Source: a bacterium (lineage in GTDB: Bacteria; Patescibacteriota; Microgenomatia; Levybacterales; UBA12049). Taken from it: a stretch of DNA of 5,463 nt. The stretch is from NCBI GenBank assembly GCA_021852095.1, contig JAJZOC010000083.1, positions 1 to 5,463 on the forward strand, given 5' to 3'. The stretch's first letter is position 1; the number at the start of each line of letters is the position of its first letter. A program made the position numbers and the translations under genes. A model generated the notes under the pieces. It made no database searches and was not told the DNA's origin. It saw only the letters and a program-made list of their open reading frames with translations. Below, piece by piece: positions 1-3,615 of this stretch.

Positions 1-242
1 TACTGAGTCGTTTTTTCTTTTGTAGATCTTATGGCCTCTTCTAACACATCAACCCTTAAAACCATTCCTACTCCCCCTCCGTAGGGTTTATCATCTACTG
101 TTTTATGCGTTCCTATACCAAAGTTTCTTATATTTATAAGCTTAATATCTATAAGTTTTTTTTCGATGGCGCGTTTTATTATGGAATGATCAAAAGGGCC
201 AGAAAACATTTCCGGGAAAAGGGTAAGGATAGAAATTTTCAT
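1..242 (-). CDS. trmD: tRNA (guanine37-N1)-methyltransferase TrmD, N-terminal part (cut by window edge)
   Basis: TrmD is a SPOUT-fold enzyme that uses S-adenosylmethionine to make m1G37 next to the anticodon of some tRNAs, which prevents +1 frameshifting. About 80 codons are visible; the rest lies beyond position 1. I translated this from the minus strand: the protein opens MKISILTLFPEMF, the classic TrmD start, and continues with the family signature DDKPYGGGVGMVL at about residues 50-62. The ATG at 242-240 is 4 nt after the stop of the KH gene, so it is the last visible member of the rpsP-KH-trmD operon. An AAGGA lies only about 1 nt before the ATG, too close to be a normal ribosome binding site. 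RimM, which often precedes TrmD in this operon, is not here. The identification is secure; nothing can be said about the C-terminal half. Confidence 0.95.
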   Translation of the reverse strand, partial: MKISILTLFPEMFSGPFDHSIIKRAIEKKLIDIKLINIRNFGIGTHKTVDDKPYGGGVGMVLRVDVLEEAIRSTKEKTTQ

Positions 243-246
243 ATCC

Positions 247-492
247 TTAATTAGTAGAAGAATTTTCGGAAAGGGTTATGTTAATTCTTTTGTTTTGTTT
301 TATAGCGGGTATTTTCATTACGTTTCTAATTGAGCGGATAATTTTTCCTTGTTTTCCAATAAGCCGTCCCATTTGATCTTGGGGGGCTTTTATTGTTAGG
401 GTTATGAATCCGTTATTTTCTTCTTCATCTATTTCGATTTGTTTTGGATCATCCACGACCCCCGAAATTATGAAAGTCAGTATTTTTTTCAT
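247..492 (-). CDS. khpA: KH-domain RNA-binding protein, KhpA/YlqC-like
   Basis: This is an 81-residue single-domain KH protein. The RNA-binding GXXG loop is visible as GKQG at residues 46-49, inside the stretch MGRLIGKQGKIIRSIR, followed by a basic tail. KhpA proteins bind many RNAs and, in Gram-positive bacteria, work with KhpB/Jag in cell-size and cell-wall control; whether that partner exists here is unknown. The gene lies between rpsP and trmD, the usual place for this family (ylqC in Bacillus). Its ATG overlaps the rpsP stop as ATGA (489-492), pointing to translational coupling, and no Shine-Dalgarno motif precedes it. The length matches the family. The family assignment is strong; the specific role is inferred from family and position. 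Confidence 0.88.
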   Translation of the reverse strand: MKKILTFIISGVVDDPKQIEIDEEENNGFITLTIKAPQDQMGRLIGKQGKIIRSIRNVMKIPAIKQNKRINITLSENSSTN

Positions 493-719
493 GATTCTAT
501 CAGTTTTCTAACTGTAGCGCTTATCTGCGCGCCTTTGGAAATCCAATACTCTACTCTTTCTGAATTTATTTTTTTATCTGTTTTACCCAAGTATTTATGA
601 TAGTGTCCTAATTCTTCTACGGATCTTCCGTCCCTTCTCTGTCTTTTTTCAGAAACAACTAGTCTATATTTTGCTTCTCCTTTTTTTCCTTTTTTTGTAA
701 GTCTTATAACAAGTGACAT
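489..719 (-). CDS. rpsP: 30S ribosomal protein bS16
   Basis: This is the small-subunit protein S16, which binds 16S rRNA and helps early 30S assembly. The 76-residue length is normal. Family features visible are the opening MSLVIRLTKKGKKG, then KYRLVVSEKRQRRDGR (the equivalent of the conserved YxxVVxxxxxxRxGRxIExxG block), and the C-terminal WISKGAQISATVRKLI (equivalent to WxxxGAxxSxxVxxLL). It begins 21 nt after the end of rnc and heads a new transcription unit with the KH gene and trmD. The start codon is 9 nt downstream of a TATAAT box and has no Shine-Dalgarno motif, so the mRNA may be nearly leaderless. It ends with TGA, overlapping the next ATG. Confidence 0.97.
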   Translation of the reverse strand: MSLVIRLTKKGKKGEAKYRLVVSEKRQRRDGRSVEELGHYHKYLGKTDKKINSERVEYWISKGAQISATVRKLIES

Positions 720-728
720 AAGAATTAT

Positions 729-757
729 ATTATAGCATTTCTATCCTTTAGTCTCAA
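729..757 (-). promoter_or_regulatory. Extended -10 sigma70-type promoter for rpsP-KH-trmD
   Basis: On the minus strand a perfect -10 box TATAAT (734-729) is preceded by TGC, giving the extended -10 form TGnTATAAT. A -35 box TTGAGA (757-752, 5 of 6 to TTGACA) sits 17 nt upstream, the ideal spacing. The -35 lies inside the last codons of rnc. The box ends 9 nt before the rpsP ATG, so transcription should begin 0-4 nt before the start codon. This is the best promoter match I found in the window. The call rests on sequence match only. Confidence 0.75.
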
Positions 758-1448
758 GGTCTTTGTTTAATCTTGCAAGAGCTTCTTCTGCCGCCTTTTC
801 TTCGGCTCTCTGTTTTGATTTTCCTATTCCTTTTCCCATTAGTTTATCTTCTATATATACGCCAATTGTAAAGATTCTGTCGTGAGCGGGGCCTTCTTCG
901 GAGATAAGTTTGTAAATAGGAGCACCGTGCTTATTTGTTTGTACTTCTTCTTGTAAGAGGCTCTTCGGATCTTTTAAATCACTTTTTTGAGCTAAAATTA
1001 TTGATTTTTCAAGTAGTACTGTATCTAAAAAAGTTTCTACTATTTTTATTCCCTGATCCAGAAAAAGTGCTCCTAAAAAGGCTTCGAAACTATCGGCAAG
1101 CAGAGATTCGTTATCTCTGCCGCCTGATTCTTCTTCTCCCCGTGAGAGCTTAAGCAGAGAGCCAAAGCCCAATTCTCTCGCAACATCTCCCAGGCTTTTT
1201 GTGTTTACTAAAAGAGAACGCATGTTAGTTAGTTTTCCTTCATTGAAATCATGAAATGTAGAAAATAGATATTTGGATACGACAAAAGAAAGAATGCTGT
1301 CACCTAAGAACTCCAGTCTTTCGTTGTTTTCTAATCGTTGTTTTGTCTCGTTAAGATACGATCTATGAGTAAAGGCTTGATCAAAAAGTTTTTTGTTTTT
1401 AAAAGCCGGAAGATTTTTCATAAGAAAGAATAGAGCCCAACGTTCCAT
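741..1448 (-). CDS. rnc: Ribonuclease III
   Basis: RNase III cleaves double-stranded RNA, notably the 16S and 23S rRNA precursors, as a Mg-dependent homodimer. I chose the ATG at 1448 (235 residues). The frame is open to a TTG at 1478, but that would overlap nusB by 80 nt, while 1448 gives an N-terminus of the same length as E. coli RNase III before the conserved F(K/N) helix. Another ATG at 1421 is possible. In the chosen numbering THRSYLNE is at about residues 27-34 and the signature NERLEFLGDS at 42-51, carrying the acidic catalytic residues. A second acidic pair lies in LLADSFEAFLGALFLD (Asp119, Glu122). A double-stranded RNA-binding domain spans about 158-228, ending in the typical KSKQRAEEKAAEEAL. 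The start overlaps the nusB end by 50 nt, implying coupling. No usable Shine-Dalgarno motif precedes any of the starts. Confidence 0.95.
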   Translation of the reverse strand: MERWALFFLMKNLPAFKNKKLFDQAFTHRSYLNETKQRLENNERLEFLGDSILSFVVSKYLFSTFHDFNEGKLTNMRSLLVNTKSLGDVARELGFGSLLKLSRGEEESGGRDNESLLADSFEAFLGALFLDQGIKIVETFLDTVLLEKSIILAQKSDLKDPKSLLQEEVQTNKHGAPIYKLISEEGPAHDRIFTIGVYIEDKLMGKGIGKSKQRAEEKAAEEALARLNKDLETKG

Positions 1449-1764
1449 TAATGAAAGATGGGCTGGTTTCTCCTCCAAATTCTTTAGCTAATTCTATAGC
1501 TTCATCTATAATTACCTTTGGGGGTTCTTTTTTTTCTATCATAAGTTCGAACACGGCTAATCTTAATATTGCCAGATCAACCTTATTAATCTTATTAACA
1601 GGGAATTGTTTAGCGGCTTTTTTTATATAGTCATCAACAATATTTTTTTGTGCAATGACATCTTTTGTTCTTTTGCCTACTCTTTGTTTGTGAAAATCGA
1701 TTTTGTACAGATCCTGAATTATTATCTGTCGTTTTTTATGGCGGGGATCAAGAGAAGTTTTCAT
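1399..1764 (-). CDS. nusB: Transcription antitermination protein NusB
   Basis: NusB pairs with NusE (S10) and binds boxA RNA to form the rRNA antitermination complex. The protein is 121 residues, shorter than the roughly 130-140 typical, with the shortage in the middle of the all-helical fold. The N-terminal RNA-binding helix is recognisable (RHKKRQIIIQDLYKIDF), and the C-terminal half is canonical: KVDLAILRLAVFELM at 61-75, PPKVIIDEAIELAKEFG at 81-97, and SPSFINGTLGSIL at 101-113. Its ATG overlaps the rpmF TGA as ATGA (1761-1764), and its 3' end runs into rnc, so rpmF, nusB and rnc form one tight unit. That links rRNA transcription and processing with a ribosomal protein. No clear Shine-Dalgarno motif is seen. 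Confidence 0.92.
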   Translation of the reverse strand: MKTSLDPRHKKRQIIIQDLYKIDFHKQRVGKRTKDVIAQKNIVDDYIKKAAKQFPVNKINKVDLAILRLAVFELMIEKKEPPKVIIDEAIELAKEFGGETSPSFINGTLGSILSYEKSSGF

Positions 1765-1967
1765 TTAGAACTTTTTTCTTTTTCTTTAATTTTTGGGCTG
1801 ACTATTTTTTTCCCGTCATAATAGCCGCATATTCTGCAAAGAGTATGAGAGGTTATAATAGCATTGCAGTTTGGGCATGATACACCATCCTTGCTTTTTA
1901 GCCGAATTGCGGCTCTTCTTTTGCCTTGTCTTTGTCTTGAGTGTCTTTTTTTTGGTTCCTGCGGCAT
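1761..1967 (-). CDS. rpmF: 50S ribosomal protein bL32
   Basis: This is the small zinc-ribbon protein of the large subunit, 68 residues. The N-terminus is basic and Arg/Lys-rich (PKKRHSRQRQGKRRAAIRLK), as in L32. The zinc ribbon is intact, with four cysteines in two CxxC pairs: C31/C34 (CPNC) and C44/C47 (CRIC), followed by the family's GYYDGK. All four ligands are kept, so this is the zinc-binding C+ form. The tail is a lysine-rich extension. It is the first gene of the rpmF-nusB-rnc unit, and its TGA overlaps the nusB ATG. A candidate -10 box lies 9 nt before the ATG, and no Shine-Dalgarno motif is visible. Confidence 0.96.
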   Translation of the reverse strand: MPQEPKKRHSRQRQGKRRAAIRLKSKDGVSCPNCNAIITSHTLCRICGYYDGKKIVSPKIKEKEKSSK

Positions 1968-1976
1968 AATTCTTGT

Positions 1977-2005
1977 ATTTTACCTTATTTACTGCGTCCG
2001 CGCAA
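1977..2005 (-). promoter_or_regulatory. Candidate promoter for rpmF-nusB-rnc
   Basis: On the minus strand TAAAAT (1982-1977, 5 of 6 to TATAAT) lies 17 nt downstream of TTGCGC (2005-2000, only 3 of 6 to TTGACA). The -10 ends 9 nt before the rpmF ATG, the same distance as at rpsP, so the transcript would be leaderless or nearly so. The -35 is weak, so confidence is moderate. Confidence 0.45.
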
Positions 2006-2022
2006 GTTTTGTCTATACGCAG
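1992..2022. repeat. Short inverted repeat overlapping the rpmF promoter
   Basis: The 6-bp arms CTGCGT (1992-1997) and ACGCAG (2017-2022) are exact reverse complements with 19 nt between them. The element sits in the 59-nt gap between the DUF4239 gene and rpmF and brackets the candidate -35 box. There is no T-tract after it on the minus strand, so it does not look like an intrinsic terminator for the upstream gene. It could be an operator or chance. Confidence 0.3.
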
Positions 2023-2026
2023 ATTT

Positions 2027-2800
2027 TCAATCAGATTCCATATAAGATTGAGTTTTATTATTCCTTAGTTCTTCTAAGAGTATTTTATAATCATTATTTG
2101 TTATATGCCAGTTTCCTTGTTTTAGAGGATTATCAAGGTCGTTTATAACCGCATAAATGAGAAATGCCAACAGCGAAATTGATAGCGTAATTATATAGTC
2201 AAGCCATAAAGTTCGCATTCCTATAAAAAGAGGTATGACAATAACAAGTATCATACAAAAAATAATCAAAATTTTTACTATTACAGGCAGCCTACGCGAG
2301 CTATAATGCGTAACATCGTCATGGTACTCGATGATTCTAAAAAGAATTTGATTGGCAGATTCCGTGATAACAGGTTTCTCATCCCACAATAGATAAATTG
2401 TTTCTTGAAGTTTTTGGATTGCGGCAATAACTTCTGCGGAAGATTTTTCCTTGTCGTTATTATGCCAGTTGACAATAATCTTCTGTACATAAGTTTCTGC
2501 ATGTTCTTTAATAGTTTTATCAAATTCTGGAGAAATGTACGTACCGAAAAGCAGTAGTTGGCGGAGACTTTTTATTTCTCCATGTACCGAGATCGATAAT
2601 TTGCTCCAGTTGTCCCACTGAGTTTGGATGACAAATCCAGAGATTACACCAAAGATAAGTCCTATTGTTGAATATAAGAGTCCTATACCGTTTGTTTCTA
2701 CAAGGAGAACATGCATTGGAATGATATCGAAATAGCGTATTGTAAAGAATATAATGGTAAACAGTAAACCAAAAATAAGCATTTGCACTGCCAGCTTCAT
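2027..2800 (-). CDS. DUF4239-family membrane protein (bestrophin-like), function unknown
   Basis: This is a 257-residue membrane protein. Four hydrophobic segments are visible at about residues 4-22, 38-58, 172-195 and 199-219, with a soluble, helix-rich region of about 110 residues between the second and third. The layout and the motifs fit DUF4239: a second TM segment running into GFVIQTQWDNW, an RRLP just before the third segment, and a fourth segment leading to YAVINDLDNPLKQGNWHI (the family's D-NPF/L-G element). DUF4239 has no assigned biochemical role; a distant relation to bestrophin anion channels is suggested by the family name only. The gene starts 6 nt after the upstream PH-like gene, with no Shine-Dalgarno motif, so the two are almost surely cotranscribed. 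It ends in TGA. The family call rests on motif recall rather than a search. Confidence 0.72.
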   Translation of the reverse strand: MKLAVQMLIFGLLFTIIFFTIRYFDIIPMHVLLVETNGIGLLYSTIGLIFGVISGFVIQTQWDNWSKLSISVHGEIKSLRQLLLFGTYISPEFDKTIKEHAETYVQKIIVNWHNNDKEKSSAEVIAAIQKLQETIYLLWDEKPVITESANQILFRIIEYHDDVTHYSSRRLPVIVKILIIFCMILVIVIPLFIGMRTLWLDYIITLSISLLAFLIYAVINDLDNPLKQGNWHITNNDYKILLEELRNNKTQSYMESD

Positions 2801-2806
2801 ACGGTT

Positions 2807-3301
2807 TTAAGAAAGAAATTTTTTTATATAATCTACTATTGTTTTTGCTTGCGAAACGTTTATAAGCATTAATTCCTCTATTATGTTAGGAGAAGTTATA
2901 GTTATATAAACCGTTCCATAATTAAAAATACGCGCTAAAAAACCTTGATCCAGTTTTACAGATTTAACGTTTTTTAATTCATATATGCGTTCTTTTCTGC
3001 TGATAACTCCTTTTATTTCTATCATTTTATCCTTATCTATAAAATAATATCTGTGACTCCATTTTTCAATAAAGATTGAAACAATAATAGCTTGTATAAC
3101 ATAAAGGCTGGAAAGGAATAATAAAAACATAAAAGTAATGTCTCTGTGAGGAACCCAATTTTTATTTAAATCCAATGCAAAAAGACGAATAATCAGATAG
3201 ACCGCGTCGCAAAGTATCATTAAAAACACGATTCTCGATACTAAAAGAACAGTACTTTCCCGTATTGGCTGTAATTCAATTTTTGTTTGATCATTATTCA
3301 T
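2807..3301 (-). CDS. Two-TM protein with bacterial PH-like domain (bPH_2 / YdbS-like)
   Basis: This protein has 164 residues. A short cytoplasmic-type N-terminus is followed by two membrane segments at about residues 17-41 and 55-77, then a C-terminal domain at about 82-162. The domain has the bPH_2 pattern: an RYYFIDKDKMIEIKGVISRKE strand-turn-strand opening, then IYELKNVKSVKLDQGFLARIFNYGTVYI, ending in a long helix. In the known family the stretch I..V..V...QG.L.R....G.V.I is diagnostic. Such proteins (Bacillus YdbS/YdbT and others) act at the membrane; some affect resistance to membrane-active peptides, but no role can be given here. The ATG at 3301 follows a candidate promoter by 14 nt, and it is the first gene of a two-gene unit with the DUF4239 protein. 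Confidence 0.78.
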   Translation of the reverse strand: MNNDQTKIELQPIRESTVLLVSRIVFLMILCDAVYLIIRLFALDLNKNWVPHRDITFMFLLFLSSLYVIQAIIVSIFIEKWSHRYYFIDKDKMIEIKGVISRKERIYELKNVKSVKLDQGFLARIFNYGTVYITITSPNIIEELMLINVSQAKTIVDYIKKFLS

Positions 3302-3315
3302 GTATTAAATATTTT

Positions 3316-3342
3316 CTTATATCGAATAATGGATTATGTCAA
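3316..3342 (-). promoter_or_regulatory. Candidate promoter for the PH-like/DUF4239 pair
   Basis: On the minus strand a perfect TTGACA (3342-3337) is followed after 15 nt by TATAAG (3321-3316, 5 of 6). An alternative TAAGAA at 17-nt spacing is poorer. The box ends 14 nt before the ATG at 3301, so the 5' leader would be about 7-8 nt. The short spacer lowers confidence. It would let the membrane pair be expressed separately from recG. Confidence 0.45.
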
Positions 3343-3387
3343 AACCTTTATGCTAAACTTATAGTAAGTAACTTATCTGAGAATTAT

Positions 3388-3615
3388 ATGAGAAAACAGG
3401 CTTTTTATATCCTCTGTATCAAACAACCGACTGCTGGTTTTAGCCATATTGTCAAGGCTAGAAATTTTATTTTTTTAAGCAGTCAGTTCTTAACTAATCT
3501 GAAAACTGGAGAAATCATTAAAGGTACTATTTGGGAATCAAGCAAAATATCAGGATTATCTACGAAGACTATGGAGCAGTGCAGTTTGTTCCGCTTGTTC
3601 AGAACAGATAATTAA
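3388..3615 (+). CDS. Doubtful small ORF, unknown product
   Basis: This is the only plus-strand frame in the window that is not a shadow of a minus-strand gene. From the ATG at 3388 it encodes 75 residues (MRKQAFYILCIK... to LFRLFRTDN) and stops with TAA, overlapping the last 4 nt of recG tail to tail. The frame is open further upstream to 3265, but that would overlap the start of the PH-like gene. I recognise no family, no signal peptide and no clear TM helix; the protein is basic and contains two cysteines (residues 10 and 67). A TATAGT at 3360-3365 could be a -10 box, without a good -35. A hairpin plus T-tract lies inside the frame, which argues against it. It may be a chance frame or a gene remnant. 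Confidence 0.2.
   Translation: MRKQAFYILCIKQPTAGFSHIVKARNFIFLSSQFLTNLKTGEIIKGTIWESSKISGLSTKTMEQCSLFRLFRTDN
3425..3488. repeat. Imperfect inverted repeat with internal hairpin
   Basis: AACCGACTGCT (3425-3435) and AGCAGTCAGTT (3478-3488) are reverse complements except at one position, which would be a wobble pair in one RNA orientation. Within the 42-nt loop a second hairpin, TAGCC (3441-3445) with GGCTA (3456-3460), is followed by a T-rich run ending in seven Ts (3470-3476). On the plus strand this resembles a weak intrinsic terminator nested inside a longer stem. It could equally be a structured leader or small RNA, or chance in AT-rich DNA. Confidence 0.35.

Larger units (their letters stand above)
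3302..3611. other. 310-nt gap between recG and the PH-like gene
   Basis: This is the only long stretch without a confident gene in the window. The minus strand has several stops in all frames and no continuation of recG or of the PH-like gene. It holds a candidate minus-strand promoter near its left end, an imperfect inverted repeat with an internal hairpin and T-tract, a small plus-strand reading frame of doubtful status, and the short palindrome TGTTCAGAACA (3596-3606) just past the recG stop. I see no tRNA, riboswitch or clear recG terminator. Confidence 0.5.

Noticed and set aside
935..1153. Plus-strand ORF of 72 codons
   Set aside because: It lies fully inside rnc on the other strand; the RNase III motifs establish the minus strand as coding.
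489..2029. Alternative genetic code (TGA=Gly) as in Gracilibacteria/Absconditabacteria
   Set aside because: TGA terminates rpsP, rpmF and the DUF4239 gene exactly where the families end, and no in-frame TGA occurs in conserved regions.
1606..2148. Three overlapping plus-strand ORFs (1606-1821, 1665-1880, 1864-2148) rich in Phe/Leu/Ser
   Set aside because: They are antisense shadows of nusB, rpmF and the end of the DUF4239 gene; the hydrophobic look comes from T-rich antisense of Lys/Glu codons.
2281..2523. Minus-strand ORF of 80 codons in another frame
   Set aside because: It lies within the DUF4239 gene, has no family features, and the main frame is unbroken.
3450..3455. Second minus-strand TTGACA as a promoter
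   Set aside because: No -10-like hexamer is found at 15-19 nt downstream.
3441..3476. Hairpin plus T-tract as a plus-strand intrinsic terminator
   Set aside because: The stem is only 5 bp with a 10-nt loop, the seven-T run begins 9 nt after it, and no confident plus-strand gene needs it.
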